From contig DASQZT010000204.1 of assembly GCA_035638575.1 (NCBI GenBank), positions 7,987-71,986 of the forward strand: 64,000 nt of DNA. Reading direction: 5' to 3'. The notes below the pieces were generated by a model. The model had not been told where the DNA came from, searched no databases, and saw only the letters and a list, made by a program, of their open reading frames with translations. Below, one piece after another: positions 42,757 to 51,544 of the stretch. Both the position numbers and the translations under genes were made by a program. This stretch comes from DASQZT01 sp035638575. GTDB taxonomy: Bacteria > Acidobacteriota > Terriglobia > Bryobacterales > Bryobacteraceae. Each line of letters starts with the position of its first letter. Positions within the stretch are counted from its first letter, which is position 1.

Positions 42757-44493
42757 CTACCTGAAATTCTGCACCAGCATCAAGTCGGTCTGGCTCTGGT
42801 CCACCCGAGGATACAGAATATACTTGCCGTCCGTAGACACGGAAAACATGTGGCCCTGGCCGAAGTCCGTGTTCTTGAGCCGGAAGACGATCGAATTCTT
42901 CTTGGTGGCGAAGTCGTAGAATGAGACCACCCAGGCTCGCGCGCCCCGCTGAAATTCGGCGTAGTAGGCGCCCTTCTTCGTCATTTGGAGCGTGGTAGAC
43001 CAGATGAGGTCGTGCTCGGGCTCGATCACGTCGTCCTCCACCTCGCCGCCGGCCACGGGGATGCGCGAGAAACTGCGCCGGCCCCGGAAATAGACGAATT
43101 TGCCGTCGGGCGACTCCACCGGCTGGGCCCCGCCTCCGGCGAGTTGCTCGGGGTTGCCGCCATTGGCGGACGATTTCCAGATCTGCCCGCGGGAATTGAA
43201 GTAGAGGCTCTTGCCGTCGTTGGACCAGGAGGCGTTGGAACCGCCCAGGACGACGCGATTGGGCTTGCTTCCGGCCGCGGCGGCCATGGTGTACAGATCG
43301 TACCCGCGATCTCCCCGGGCGTCGAAGAGGAGCATCTTGCTGTCCGGAGACCATCGCAGGCGGCCGATCGGCGGCCCCTTCAGGTTGGTCAACTGGACAC
43401 GGTTGCCGCCATCGGCGTCGCTGAGCCAGATCTCGTCGTTGCCGGTCTGATCGCTGACATCAGCGATCCTGTTGCCATCCGGCGAGTAAGCAGCGGAGGT
43501 TTCGCGGCCGGAAGAGCGCAGCAGCGGGCGCTCGTCCGGGGAATCGAGGTTGCCGAGGGTCGCGCGCCAGATGGCCGAAACCGAGGGGCTGTCGACGTAC
43601 GCCATGGCGTAGCCGGCGGGCGCCACGGCGGGGTACTCGGCCCGGTGGCCGGCAACGATCAACTCGCGCGGGCTCCCGCCGAAAGCAGGCACGCGCCACA
43701 GCCGCCATCCGCCGACACGGCTGGAGGAGTAGACCAGGTCGCGGCCGTCGCGCGTCCAGGAGAGGCCGCGAATTCCGCGATCGTCGAAGGTCAATCGGCG
43801 CGTGGCGTTGCCGGCCAGGTCGCAGAGGAAGATGTCGGCGGCATCGGAGCTGTTGGTGCGAACGAAGGCCAGGGTGGAGCCGTCGGGAGAAACCATGGGG
43901 CTGGAATCGCCCTCGGAAGCTGCGGGCGGGTGGCTGATGGAGGTCACGTTTCCGCCGTCCACTGCGGCAACGGCGAGCGAAGGCGGCTGGCCCTCGGCGG
44001 CCCGAACGACGACCAGTGATTTTCCGTCAGCCGTCCACGCCACGGCCGGCGAGGGTTGAGTCTCGTCGCCCGCCGCGGGAAACTCCGCCACGTTGCGTTG
44101 GGTCCCGCCCGCGGCGGGGATTACCATGTACTGCGCTTTACCCTCGCTGATCCGCAGAAACGCGATGTTGCCACCGTCGGGAGACCAGGCCGGGCTCACG
44201 TCGTTCGCCGCGCCTTCGGTCAACTGGCGAGGCGTATCGGTTCCGGTGGCGCGCACGAAAATGTGGTACGCATCGACCTTGGACACGCCACGCGCGCTGT
44301 AAGCCACGCGTTGGCCATCGGGAGCGAACGCCGGGTATGCTTTGGTTCCGGCCTCGCTCGAGAGCGGCACGCGCTTCTGCTCCACCGGCGGGCCGCTGAC
44401 CAGGCGCCCGAGGAGCGTAACGACGCCGCCCACCGAGCAGAGCGCCAATGCCAGCAGTACGGCCGGGCGTCGAAAGAAAGCGCCAGATGACAT
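42757..44493 (-). CDS. TolB-like PD40 beta-propeller protein
   Basis: A 578-residue protein with an N-terminal membrane anchor (AVLLALALCSVGGVVTLLG) and at least eight PD40/WD40-like blades: AYPAFAPDGQRVAYSARG, VSPAWSPDGGNIAFLR, DSSPMVSPDGSTLAFVRT, IRGLSWTRDGRDLVYSSS, TSAAYSPDGNRIADVSD, IGRLRWSPDSKMLLFDARG and NASWSNDGKSLYFNSRG. Often such propellers are fused to a Ser/Thr kinase; here no kinase domain is present, so it looks like a stand-alone sensor domain. It starts 9 bases after the hydrolase stop. Confidence 0.85.
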   Translation of the reverse strand: MSSGAFFRRPAVLLALALCSVGGVVTLLGRLVSGPPVEQKRVPLSSEAGTKAYPAFAPDGQRVAYSARGVSKVDAYHIFVRATGTDTPRQLTEGAANDVSPAWSPDGGNIAFLRISEGKAQYMVIPAAGGTQRNVAEFPAAGDETQPSPAVAWTADGKSLVVVRAAEGQPPSLAVAAVDGGNVTSISHPPAASEGDSSPMVSPDGSTLAFVRTNSSDAADIFLCDLAGNATRRLTFDDRGIRGLSWTRDGRDLVYSSSRVGGWRLWRVPAFGGSPRELIVAGHRAEYPAVAPAGYAMAYVDSPSVSAIWRATLGNLDSPDERPLLRSSGRETSAAYSPDGNRIADVSDQTGNDEIWLSDADGGNRVQLTNLKGPPIGRLRWSPDSKMLLFDARGDRGYDLYTMAAAAGSKPNRVVLGGSNASWSNDGKSLYFNSRGQIWKSSANGGNPEQLAGGGAQPVESPDGKFVYFRGRRSFSRIPVAGGEVEDDVIEPEHDLIWSTTLQMTKKGAYYAEFQRGARAWVVSFYDFATKKNSIVFRLKNTDFGQGHMFSVSTDGKYILYPRVDQSQTDLMLVQNFR

Positions 44494-44502
44494 ATGTTCC
44501 GA

Positions 44503-45177
44503 TTATCGCAGGATGCGTCCCAGCCAACCCTCGATGATGGCCGCCCCTCCGGAGGGCATGCGATGGCCGCCATCGAGGAGATGGAATTCCAGGTCCAGTA
44601 TCCGGAGACGCAATCGCGCGGGGTATTGTTCCGTGACCGCCGGCGGATAGAATTCGTCCTCGCGGCGCGCGATGTGCAGGACGGCGGCCTTCACGGGTTG
44701 GTAGGACCCGCTTTCCCAGTCGCCCGGCACGGCTCCGCAGACGGCGACGACACCGCGCACCGCGTCCGGAACGGTCGCCGCGAAACGGTAGTTCAGCGAC
44801 ACGGACTGCGAGAAGCCGGCCAGGATGCGCCGCTGGGGAGGGATGTCGTACTCGTCCCCGGCTTCGTTCAGGACGTGCCGGACCATGTCGTGGTGGAGGC
44901 GGATGGATGCCGCCGGGCGCCGGTTGGTGATCCATCCGAATCCCACGTCCTGGGCCTTGGCATCCACGAAGAACTGGTTCGGCCCCTGGATGGAGGCGAT
45001 CACGTGGCGGGCGTGGAACATCCTGCCGGTGAGCTGCAGCATGGCTTCGGGGGTTTGCGCGAAACCGTGCAGCGTCACAACCAGCAGCGTGCCGGAATCC
45101 ACCGCCGCCGGGGCGCGAACGAGGTACTGGCAATCCAGCCGGGCCGAAAAGGTGCGGTGGAGGACGGCATCGGTCAT
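44503..45177 (-). CDS. Phospholipase/carboxylesterase-type alpha/beta hydrolase
   Basis: A 224-residue cytoplasmic hydrolase: LLVVTLHGFAQTPEAMLQL (oxyanion region), ILAGFSQSVSLNYRFAATVP with nucleophile Ser123, the acid in IARREDEFYPP and His in LDGGHRMPSG. This is the small esterase group that acts on lysophospholipids or short esters. GFSQS has an extra Ser beside the catalytic one where GFSQG is more usual. Co-directional with the PD40 gene, 9 bases apart. Confidence 0.85.
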   Translation of the reverse strand: MTDAVLHRTFSARLDCQYLVRAPAAVDSGTLLVVTLHGFAQTPEAMLQLTGRMFHARHVIASIQGPNQFFVDAKAQDVGFGWITNRRPAASIRLHHDMVRHVLNEAGDEYDIPPQRRILAGFSQSVSLNYRFAATVPDAVRGVVAVCGAVPGDWESGSYQPVKAAVLHIARREDEFYPPAVTEQYPARLRLRILDLEFHLLDGGHRMPSGGAAIIEGWLGRILR

Positions 45178-45237
45178 GCCTCACGTTGTAGCACGGATTT
45201 GCGCCCGCGTCGCCGCATCTGCGAAACTGGCGGATGC

Positions 45238-45981
45238 ATGTTTGCCAAGCTCCTCTGGCTGTTGCCGTTGGCTGGCGGTCCCGCCGCGGTGGCCCAAAGC
45301 AGCGAGCTACCCGCTAAAGAGACGCTGACCTACACCATCGAGTGGCGCCTGATCACCGCGGGAAAGGCGAAAGTGGAGTGGAGCGCGGCGTCCCAGCCGC
45401 GCTCGGGCTGGCAGGTGAACCTGCACCTGGAGTCGGTGGGACTGGTTTCCAAGTTCTTCAAGGTGGAAGACGACTACAGCGCCAACCTGAACCAGTCGCT
45501 GTGCGTGCAGTCTTTGCAGATGACCACGCACGAGGGCAACCGCCAGCGCGAAACGAAGGCCACGTTCGACTCCGAGGCGTGCAAAGCCAGCTACCTGGAG
45601 CGAGACCGGGCGAAGAACACGACGCTCCTCTCGCAGGAAATCGATATCCCGCAGTGCACCCACGAGATCGCCGGAGGGCTCTACTATCTCCGCACGCTCA
45701 CCCTGGAGCCCGGCCAGAGCGTTCAGGTGCCGGTAAGCGACGGCAAGAAGAGCGTGACCGCGAAAGTGGAGGCCCAGCAGCGCGAGGATGTCAAAACACC
45801 GGCAGGCACCTTCAAGACCATCCGGTACGAGCTGTACCTGTTCAACGACGTCCTGTACCGGCGCTCGGCGCACCTGTACGTGTGGCTGACGGACGACCGC
45901 CGAAAGCTGCCGGTGCAACTGCGGGTGCGCATGTTGTTCACCATCGGGACGATCACGCTGCTGCTCGAGAAGCACGAGTAG
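45238..45981 (+). CDS. DUF3108 domain protein, secreted
   Basis: About 247 residues. Signal peptide MFAKLLWLLPLAGGPAAVAQ, then the DUF3108 fold: ETLTYTIEWRLITAGKAKVE, LESVGLVSKFFKVEDDYSAN and DVKTPAGTFKTIRYELYLFN. It is the typical periplasmic beta-rich family of unknown function. The frame is open far upstream on the plus strand, but that part is antisense to the hydrolase gene; the ATG at 45238 gives the signal peptide. Confidence 0.83.
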   Translation: MFAKLLWLLPLAGGPAAVAQSSELPAKETLTYTIEWRLITAGKAKVEWSAASQPRSGWQVNLHLESVGLVSKFFKVEDDYSANLNQSLCVQSLQMTTHEGNRQRETKATFDSEACKASYLERDRAKNTTLLSQEIDIPQCTHEIAGGLYYLRTLTLEPGQSVQVPVSDGKKSVTAKVEAQQREDVKTPAGTFKTIRYELYLFNDVLYRRSAHLYVWLTDDRRKLPVQLRVRMLFTIGTITLLLEKHE

Positions 45982-45986
45982 GGGCG

Positions 45987-46325
45987 CTACTGGCAGGCCG
46001 CTTCCACGGTCGGATAAAAGCGGAACACGGTGTCCAGCATGCTCACGTGAAAGATGTCGAACAGGTGGCCCTTGGCGCCTGCCATGCACATTTCGCCGCC
46101 GGCGGCCGTGATCTTGTTGTAGCTGGAGATGAAGCGGCCGATGCCGGTGCTGTCGATGTGGGTCACGCCGCCGAGGTCGAAGATGATGGTGCGCTTCCCG
46201 TTGCGCAGGAGGTCTTCCACCTGCGTCATGATGCGTTCGCTGTCGGTCCCCATCATGATTTTCCCGGTGAGCGCGATCACAACCTTGCCTGGCGCGACTT
46301 CGTTTTGAGCGATCTCCAGCGGCAT
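45987..46325 (-). CDS. STAS-domain anti-sigma factor antagonist
   Basis: A 112-residue minimal STAS protein: VVIALTGKIMMGTDSERIM, TIIFDLGGVTHIDSTGIGRF with phosphorylatable Ser59 and GGEMCMAGAKGHLFDIF. Like the protein at 9107, it should be part of a Ser-phosphorylation partner switch, but with no kinase or phosphatase nearby. It is the last gene of a likely minus-strand run behind mqnC and the aspartoacylase-like gene. TACACT at 46336-46341 could be its own -10. Confidence 0.9.
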   Translation of the reverse strand: MPLEIAQNEVAPGKVVIALTGKIMMGTDSERIMTQVEDLLRNGKRTIIFDLGGVTHIDSTGIGRFISSYNKITAAGGEMCMAGAKGHLFDIFHVSMLDTVFRFYPTVEAACQ

Positions 46326-46374
46326 CGAATGGACCAGTGTACGCCGCTTGTGGGCGGAAAAGCTACTGGGGATT

Positions 46375-47451
46375 TCACTTCGGGAGATCGGGCGTTTCGG
46401 CGATCTCCCCGATGTAGGCGACCGTGTTCCCCTTGCTCATGGAGGGGAGCGCGCCGATGTAAATGATCACGCCGGACACGGGAGCGACGGCATCCCAAAC
46501 CCGGTTGCCGAAATAGTCCGTGACGTAGCCGATCCGCATTCCCTGTTTGACGTAGGCCTCGGGACTGGCGAGCGGATAAAAGACGCCGTCCTGTTCGCTG
46601 GTCAGAACGGTGATGTGGCCGATCCACAGAGGGTGGTCTACCGATGCCGGTTTGCCCACCAACATCTGCAAGTGGCGCATGACACTCAAACAGCCCTGGA
46701 TCAGGGCGTCCACATCCTCGGAATTGGTGGTTCCGGCATGTCCCGCCTCGGCCACCACCGCGGGTTTCCCGATTTCCTCCGCGTAACGGCTGAGTGACAT
46801 GGCGCCCGGAACCGGTTTGGCATTCGGGCCGCCGGGCCGGTAGTCCTGGATGATGATGTGGTCGAGACCGAAGGCCAGCACCAGGGCGCGCGAAGTGGCG
46901 TCGAGCGATTCCTTCCCGGTGTCGGCCCAGTAGGAGTACCGGCGGAGGTTCTCGTCGAGGTCGCCTCCGTGGAGGTCGATCAGGTAATCGCACTTTTCCA
47001 CCACCTGCTTCGCGATGGCCCAGGAGGCCCGCTCGGTCTGGGTTCCATCGGGCTTTCCGGGGAAGAAGCGGTTCATGTTCTTGCCATCCACCGGATTCAG
47101 GTGCGGGACTTTCTGGGCGAACGATGCGAGGTTCACCAGAGGCACGACGATCAGCGCTCCGGACACGGCGGCGGGGTCGACCGACTGAGCCAGCTTCTGC
47201 AAAGCCACGATCGAAGCGTACTCGGTGCCGTGGGACCCGGCGACGAGGGCGAGTGTCGGCCCCGATTTCGCGCCGTTGATGACGATTACTGGAATGTTCG
47301 CGGCCGCGTCAGAGCCGGCCGGCACCTGCAGGTAACCGGTGGCTCTCTGCCCGGGCGGGGCGATGGCGGTCCCCACGATGACGTCGGCGGCGCGTCCGGT
47401 TCCACAGAGAACCAGCAACACGCTGCCGAGCGATCTGAGCATCCGACGCAT
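46375..47451 (-). CDS. Succinylglutamate desuccinylase/aspartoacylase family protein
   Basis: A 358-residue M14-like zinc deacylase with signal peptide (MLRSLGSVLLVLCGTGRA). Zinc ligands His74 and Glu77 in GSHGTEYAS and the third His in YLIDLHGGD are intact; the NMNRFFPG loop and VVAEAGHAG are typical. A C-terminal beta domain (HITVLTSEQDGVFYPLASP) follows. Secretion suggests an amide substrate outside the cytoplasm. It begins 40 bases after mqnC and is probably in its operon. Confidence 0.88.
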   Translation of the reverse strand: MRRMLRSLGSVLLVLCGTGRAADVIVGTAIAPPGQRATGYLQVPAGSDAAANIPVIVINGAKSGPTLALVAGSHGTEYASIVALQKLAQSVDPAAVSGALIVVPLVNLASFAQKVPHLNPVDGKNMNRFFPGKPDGTQTERASWAIAKQVVEKCDYLIDLHGGDLDENLRRYSYWADTGKESLDATSRALVLAFGLDHIIIQDYRPGGPNAKPVPGAMSLSRYAEEIGKPAVVAEAGHAGTTNSEDVDALIQGCLSVMRHLQMLVGKPASVDHPLWIGHITVLTSEQDGVFYPLASPEAYVKQGMRIGYVTDYFGNRVWDAVAPVSGVIIYIGALPSMSKGNTVAYIGEIAETPDLPK

Positions 47452-47491
47452 TGTTCCTCTCCCGCGGCACAGGCATTCCGGCCGTGTTTGG

Positions 47492-48523
47492 TCAGTTCAG
47501 GAAGTACGTCCGGTACAGCGTGTCGCGCTGCTTCGGTATGAAGCCGGCGTCGCGGATGATGCGGCGCAACTCCTCTTCGCTGGCGCGGTGGTGCGCCCCG
47601 GCGGCGGAAACCACGTTCTCCTCGATCATGATGCTGCCCACGTCGTTGCCGCCAAAGCGCAGGCCCAACTGGCAGGTCTTGAGGCCCTGGGTCACCCACG
47701 ACGACTGCACGTTTTCGAAGTTATCGAGATAAATGCGCGAAATGGCCAGGGTCTGTAGGTATTCCACGGCGGTGGCCTCTTCCTTGACGAAGCGGCCCAG
47801 AGAGGTGTTCTCGCGCTGGAAGGTCCAGGGGATGAAGGCCGTGAAACCACCAGTCTCCTCTTGAAGGTTGCGGACCAGTTCCAGGTGGTTCATGCGCTGC
47901 TCCAGCGTCTCGCCGCAGCCGAACATCATGGTGGCGGTGGTGCGCATGCCGAGCTGGTGCGCGGTGCGGTGCACGTCGATCCATTCCTGGACGGAGCACT
48001 TCAGGCGGCTCACGCGGTGGCGCACGGCGTCATCCAGGACTTCGGCGCCGCCGCCGGGGATGGAATCGAGACCCGAGTCGCGCAGACGCGCGATGGTGTC
48101 GCGGAGGCTCAGCCCGCTGACTTCGGCGATGTTGGTGACTTCGGGCGCCGAGAGGCAGTGCAGATGGATGGGGAAACGCCGCTTGATGGCGCGGAACAGG
48201 TCCTCGTACCACTCGATCTTCAGGTCCGGATGCAGGCCGCCCTGCATCAACACGCCGGTGCCGCCTAGGTCGAGCGTTTCCCGAATCTTGTCGAAGATCG
48301 CTTCTTTTGTGAGCACATACCCTTCCGCGTGGCCCATGGGGCGGTAGAAGGCGCAAAAGCTGCAATACTCCGTGCAGAAGTTGGTGTAGTTGATGTTGCG
48401 GTCGATGATGTAAGATACGATACCTTCGGGATGCCACTTGCGGCGAACCGCGTCGGCCTCCATTCCAATACCAATGAGATCGTCGGAACTGAACAGATCG
48501 AGCGCTTCGTCGCGAGTGATCAT
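47492..48523 (-). CDS. mqnC: Cyclic dehypoxanthinyl futalosine synthase
   Basis: A 343-residue radical SAM enzyme of the futalosine pathway of menaquinone synthesis, cyclising dehypoxanthinyl futalosine. The cluster motif is Cys50-x3-Cys54-x2-Cys57 (NINYTNFCTEYCSFCAFYR). Other marks are GVLMQGGLHPDLKIEWYED, LSAPEVTNIAEVSGLS, RDSGLDSIPGGGAEVLDDAV and TAFIPWTFQRENTSLG; the IPWTFQ element favours MqnC over MqnE and CofH. Its presence indicates menaquinone made by the alternative route, with other mqn genes elsewhere. Confidence 0.9.
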   Translation of the reverse strand: MITRDEALDLFSSDDLIGIGMEADAVRRKWHPEGIVSYIIDRNINYTNFCTEYCSFCAFYRPMGHAEGYVLTKEAIFDKIRETLDLGGTGVLMQGGLHPDLKIEWYEDLFRAIKRRFPIHLHCLSAPEVTNIAEVSGLSLRDTIARLRDSGLDSIPGGGAEVLDDAVRHRVSRLKCSVQEWIDVHRTAHQLGMRTTATMMFGCGETLEQRMNHLELVRNLQEETGGFTAFIPWTFQRENTSLGRFVKEEATAVEYLQTLAISRIYLDNFENVQSSWVTQGLKTCQLGLRFGGNDVGSIMIEENVVSAAGAHHRASEEELRRIIRDAGFIPKQRDTLYRTYFLN

Positions 48524-48735
48524 ACTGAAACCCAGCGGTAATACTAATTTAGCAGAGCGCTGCTATCGTCTCCATATGAAATTTCGATTGGATGCCCGCG
48601 AACCGGCATGATAGGCTCGAAGTAGTGTACGGGCCGCGGCAGGCGCGCCGTACACGGTCGATCCCCGGTTCCGATCATCCCGAGTGGCCCCGCCACGCCA
48701 CAGCAGTTAAAACAAAAAACAACATCGGAGGCGTC

Positions 48736-49488
48736 ATGAGAGGAATCTTTGTCTCACTGTTCCTGTTCTTGCCGGCGGCCGCCGCCCAGGAGCGGCACAC
48801 GGTGCGAGGCGAAATCGTGTCCGAAGCCGGCGCGGACGTGAGCTGGCTGACCGTGCAGCTGGAAAGCTCCCAGGGCAAGGCGGCGGACCAGGCGCTGGTG
48901 GAACATGATGGACGGTTCGTGTTTTGTGGCCTGGAGCCCGGAACGTACGTGCTGAAGGTGCTCGACTCCAAACGGAACGAAATCCTGTCCCAGGCCGTGA
49001 CGACATCGGAATTGAACGCGCCGGTGACGGTGCGGCTTGGGGATCGCCCGGCGGACAGGCCCTCCGGACAGACCGTTTCGGTGGCCGGGCTGATGCATCC
49101 TCCGGACCAGCGGGCCGTGCGGGAAGCCGCGAAGGCGCAGCAGTTCGCCGCGGCCGGCGACCACGAGCGGGCCGCGGCGGAACTGGAAAAGGCCGTCTCG
49201 CGGGACCCCCGGTATGCCGCCGGGTACAACAATCTCGGCGTGCAATACGTCCAGCTCGGACGTCTCGCCGATGCGGCTGGGGCCTTCCGCCGGGCCACCG
49301 CGATCGATCCCACCGTGGCGAAGGCACAAATCAACCTTGCGGTGGTACTGGGGAAAATCGGGCGGCTCGAAGAGGCGGAGAAGTGGGCCCGCGCCGCAGT
49401 CCGGCTGGATAGCACCGACGCTATGGCGCGGCGCGTTCTGGATTCGATTGTCGCGGCAAGAGGGGCAAAGCTGGGGGCCAGCCGGTGA
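48736..49488 (+). CDS. Secreted carboxypeptidase-regulatory-like/TPR protein
   Basis: A 250-residue protein with GGAGG 4 bases before the ATG at 48736 and signal peptide MRGIFVSLFLFLPAAAAQ. Residues 20-105 form a small Ig-like domain (HTVRGEIVSEAGADVSWLTV, GRFVFCGLEPGTYVLKVLDS). Then come three TPR-like repeats: AAAGDHERAAAELEKAVSRD, AGYNNLGVQYVQLGRLADAA and AQINLAVVLGKIGRLEEAEK. Probably an adaptor in the periplasm. Divergent from mqnC. Confidence 0.85.
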   Translation: MRGIFVSLFLFLPAAAAQERHTVRGEIVSEAGADVSWLTVQLESSQGKAADQALVEHDGRFVFCGLEPGTYVLKVLDSKRNEILSQAVTTSELNAPVTVRLGDRPADRPSGQTVSVAGLMHPPDQRAVREAAKAQQFAAAGDHERAAAELEKAVSRDPRYAAGYNNLGVQYVQLGRLADAAGAFRRATAIDPTVAKAQINLAVVLGKIGRLEEAEKWARAAVRLDSTDAMARRVLDSIVAARGAKLGASR

Positions 49489-49532
49489 CTCCAGTCACTT
49501 CGCGCCGCGCAAATCAGGCGCAAAGTGGAGTC

Positions 49533-49856
49533 ATGAGCTACACGTTCTGCCAAAACCTGGAGGCCGAGGCGCCGGTCCCGGACAACGGCATCCTCAGCCG
49601 CACCCTGTACAACGACGACCACGTCAAGATCGTGATCTTCGGCTTCGCGCCGGGGCAGGAACTCTCCGCCCACACCGCGCCGATGGCGGCGTCGCTGTAT
49701 TTCGTCAGCGGGGAAGCCCGGCTGACGCTCGGCGAAGATACCCGGGAGGCCGGCGCCGGCGCCTTCGTCCACATGCCGCCGCAGTTGCAGCACGGCATTC
49801 TGGCGCGTACCCCGGTGGTGATGATGTTAACGATGTATAAACAGGCGCGAGGGTGA
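49533..49856 (+). CDS. Cupin-domain protein
   Basis: About 107 residues forming a single cupin barrel: HVKIVIFGFAPGQELSAHTA with the first-motif His (a second expected His is not clear), then SLYFVSGEARLTLGEDTREA and GAFVHMPPQLQHGILARTPV. Metal binding is likely. GGAG precedes the ATG at 49533; the in-frame GTG at 49485 overlaps the previous stop and is less likely. Downstream of the TPR gene by 45 bases. Confidence 0.85.
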   Translation: MSYTFCQNLEAEAPVPDNGILSRTLYNDDHVKIVIFGFAPGQELSAHTAPMAASLYFVSGEARLTLGEDTREAGAGAFVHMPPQLQHGILARTPVVMMLTMYKQARG

Positions 49857-49861
49857 CCGGA

Positions 49862-50239
49862 TCAGCCCGCAACGGCCATCTGGCGCTGCATGGCCTGAAC
49901 GAAAAGGTAGATCGTGAACAGAGGCTTGGGATCGCCCTTGCCCCATCGATTCACGTGCCACTTGGCGCGGAGGTGCCGCACCGGCCGGTCGGCAAGATCC
50001 AGCAGGATTTGATAGGTGCCGCAGTAGAACTTCTGTGGGAAAGACACCAGAGGCTTGGCACCCCAATCCTGGCCGTCGGCCGAGCCCCAGATGGAAACGT
50101 CTATACTCTCCTGCTCGATGATCCGCGTAATACCCAGAGTCAGGATCAACGCACCGCCCTGCTGCTCACCGAGATCAAGTTCCGCTCCCTCTCCGGGCTC
50201 GCGGATCGTGGTTTCCGGCAATAAGAATTGTGGAAGCAT
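49862..50239 (-). CDS. Hypothetical protein
   Basis: A 125-residue protein without signal peptide. It has a beta-rich pattern: GGALILTLGITRIIEQESID, VSIWGSADGQDWGAKPLVSF and KFYCGTYQILLDLADRPVRH, then a helical tail LFTIYLFVQAMQRQ. No known family recognised, although the composition and codon pattern look coding. Lies 28 bases after the aminotransferase stop in the same direction, so it is likely co-transcribed. Confidence 0.7.
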   Translation of the reverse strand: MLPQFLLPETTIREPGEGAELDLGEQQGGALILTLGITRIIEQESIDVSIWGSADGQDWGAKPLVSFPQKFYCGTYQILLDLADRPVRHLRAKWHVNRWGKGDPKPLFTIYLFVQAMQRQMAVAG

Positions 50240-50267
50240 GGTGGATATCCGGCCCAGCCACTCCGAA

Positions 50268-51455
50268 TTATCTCAAAGATAGCTTCGTGAATTGGTGCCG
50301 AGCTTTTTCCAGGGTCTCATATTTCTTGCAAAAACAAAAGCGGACATTTTGCGCTCCGGCCTTTGGATGGCAAAAGAAGCTGGAGCCGGGAACGGCGGCA
50401 ATGCCCAATGTTTCAATTAGATAACGCACAAAAGCGACGTCGTCGGGGAAGCCGAAGCGCGAGATGTCGGTCATCACGTAGTAGGCGCCCCGCGGAACGA
50501 AACACCCAAATCCGGCGGCTGTTAGCGTGCTAACAATGTGGTCGCGGCGAGCCGCGTATTCGGTCGCCAGGGCGGAATAGTATTCGGCGCCCAGGCCGAG
50601 CGCCACGGTCCCGGCAGCTTGCAGGGGCGAGGCGGCGCCGACGGTGAGGAAGTCGTGCACCTTGCGAATGGAATCGGTAAGGTCTGGCGGCGCCAGCACC
50701 CAGCCTACCCGCCAGCCCGTCACCGAATAGGTCTTGCTCATGCTGTTGACCAGGATGGAGCGCTCGCGCATTCCCGGAATTGAAAGAATCGGAACGTGGA
50801 CCGCGCCGTCGTACAGGATGTGCTCGTAGATCTCATCCGTGATGGCCAAGGCATCGAACTCCTGGCACAGCCCGCCGATGAACTCCAGCTCTTCGCGGGA
50901 GAAGACCTTGCCGGTCGGGTTGTTGGGCGAATTCAGGATGATCGCTTTGGTGCGCGGGGTGAAGGCGCGGCGCAGCTCGTCGGGATCGAACCGCCAGCCG
51001 GGGGCATTGAGCGCGACGTAGCGCGCCTCGGCGCCGCAGAGCTGCGTGTCGGGATTGTAATTCTCGTAGAACGGCTCGAACAGCACCACCTCGTCGCCCG
51101 GATCGAGGACCGCCAGCAGCGAGGCGATCATTCCCTCGGTGGCGCCGCAGCACACCGTGATCTCGCGCTCCGGATCGAAGTCGATGCCGTACCAGGCGCG
51201 GTATTTGGCGGCGATGGCATCGCGGAACGGCTTGGCCCCCCAGGTGATGGAGTACTGGTTGATGTCGGCCGCGATGGCATCCGCCGCCGCGCGTTTCAGG
51301 ACCTCCGGCGCCGGGAAATCGGGATACCCCTGGGCCAGGTTGACCGCCCCGTAATGCCCCGCCAGCCGCGTCATTTCCCGGATGACCGATTCGGTGAAGT
51401 TCAAGGTGCGCCGGCTGCGAAAGCGCGCGCGCAGAGCAGTTGCGGCAATCGACAT
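50268..51455 (-). CDS. Pyridoxal-phosphate aminotransferase, class I/II
   Basis: A 395-residue fold-type I aminotransferase of the methionine/kynurenine-like subgroup. Marks: INLAQGYPDFPAP-like motif (residues 39-50, VNLAQGYPDFPAP), TVCCGATEGMIASLLAVLDP, IILNSPNNPTGKVFSREELE, the cofactor Lys241 in SMSKTYSVTGWRVG and the late Arg region NVRFCFCKKYETLEKA. Cytoplasmic. The reaction is transamination of an amino acid with a keto acid; the exact substrate is unknown. Confidence 0.92.
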   Translation of the reverse strand: MSIAATALRARFRSRRTLNFTESVIREMTRLAGHYGAVNLAQGYPDFPAPEVLKRAAADAIAADINQYSITWGAKPFRDAIAAKYRAWYGIDFDPEREITVCCGATEGMIASLLAVLDPGDEVVLFEPFYENYNPDTQLCGAEARYVALNAPGWRFDPDELRRAFTPRTKAIILNSPNNPTGKVFSREELEFIGGLCQEFDALAITDEIYEHILYDGAVHVPILSIPGMRERSILVNSMSKTYSVTGWRVGWVLAPPDLTDSIRKVHDFLTVGAASPLQAAGTVALGLGAEYYSALATEYAARRDHIVSTLTAAGFGCFVPRGAYYVMTDISRFGFPDDVAFVRYLIETLGIAAVPGSSFFCHPKAGAQNVRFCFCKKYETLEKARHQFTKLSLR

Positions 51456-51544
51456 TCTTCGAGCGTAAAGGAAGGGGAGAGGATCTGTAAAGCCGGCCCC
51501 GCGCCAGCCGGTAATCGTACAATAGGAGCGTCCGCACCGAAGGC

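Noticed and set aside
42985..44019. 344-codon plus-strand frame
   Set aside because: Antisense to the PD40 propeller gene.
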